Shown: positions 63,958 to 64,000 of the stretch, one piece after another
Numbering within the stretch: position 1 is the stretch's first letter
Layout: every line of letters starts with the position of its first letter
NCBI GenBank assembly: GCA_022843145.1
Contig: JALHOF010000005.1
Location: forward strand, 124,001 to 188,000
DNA length: 64,000 bases
Direction of reading: 5' to 3'
Origin: Hyphomicrobium sp.
GTDB taxonomy: Bacteria; Pseudomonadota; Alphaproteobacteria; Rhizobiales; Hyphomicrobiaceae
Notes under the pieces: generated by a model
What the model was told of the DNA's origin: nothing
Database searches by the model: none
Seen by the model: only the letters and a program-made list of their open reading frames with translations
Translations under genes and position numbers: made by a program

Positions 63958-64000
63958 GGTGTACTCCTGGGACAATTGCGAGATGAAGCTTTGATGGGTC

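Overview
The window is high-GC, densely coded DNA that reads as a free-living alphaproteobacterium of the Hyphomicrobiales (Rhizobiales), possibly Hyphomicrobiaceae-like. Three observations support this. It carries three hallmark enzymes of the ethylmalonyl-CoA pathway (mcd, ccr, ecm), which is typical of methylotrophic and C2-assimilating alphaproteobacteria. It has an mbfA-type membrane ferritin with an Irr/ICE-like box in front of it. It also has SitABCD, FtsEX and a CpdR-like regulator of the alphaproteobacterial kind. No phage, transposase, integrase or CRISPR array was seen. The genus is inference.

Layout. 1-16.7 kb is a surface and secretion region: the 3' part of a membrane M50-peptidase/HlyD fusion, a 4192-residue DUF4347/cadherin-like repeat protein containing five near-identical 327-bp units, and a convergent YadA-like trimeric autotransporter. 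16.8-20.9 kb is a minus-strand set: an operon of a META-domain protein, a BtuF-like binding protein and a short-chain dehydrogenase, followed by mcd. 21-26.4 kb holds a helix-hairpin-helix protein of unknown role, a DMT exporter, a BrkB-family protein, an MFS transporter and a 39-residue basic protein. 26.5-30.8 kb holds ccr and ecm. 31.3-36.3 kb is a TRAP transporter (DctM, DctQ, DctP) with a gamma-glutamyltransferase-like enzyme upstream. 36.7-41.1 kb is an RND efflux adaptor-pump pair. A tRNA-Leu(CAA) follows, and immediately after it an array of 91-bp repeats that runs into the 3' end of the sitABCD operon (41.8-45.4 kb). 45.8-52.4 kb holds a D-Ala-D-Ala carboxypeptidase, small exported proteins, a flippase-like protein, moaA, a second DMT transporter and a CpdR-like receiver. 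52.4-56.7 kb holds hpt, ftsEX, a YdcF-like protein and plsC. 56.8-64 kb holds a B12-dependent ribonucleotide reductase, speD and speE for spermidine, mbfA for iron export, and an M15-like peptidase.

How the genes fit together. Ccr makes ethylmalonyl-CoA, Ecm converts it to methylsuccinyl-CoA and Mcd oxidises that to mesaconyl-CoA, so the window encodes the core of acetyl-CoA assimilation without isocitrate lyase. Ecm and the ribonucleotide reductase both need adenosylcobalamin, and a corrinoid-type binding protein is nearby. SitABCD (Mn/Fe uptake) and MbfA (iron export) sit on opposite sides of metal homeostasis. The most unusual parts are the giant protein beside the M50-HlyD fusion, the tRNA-adjacent 91-bp array that supplies the stop codon of sitD, and several unexplained hairpins and leaders.
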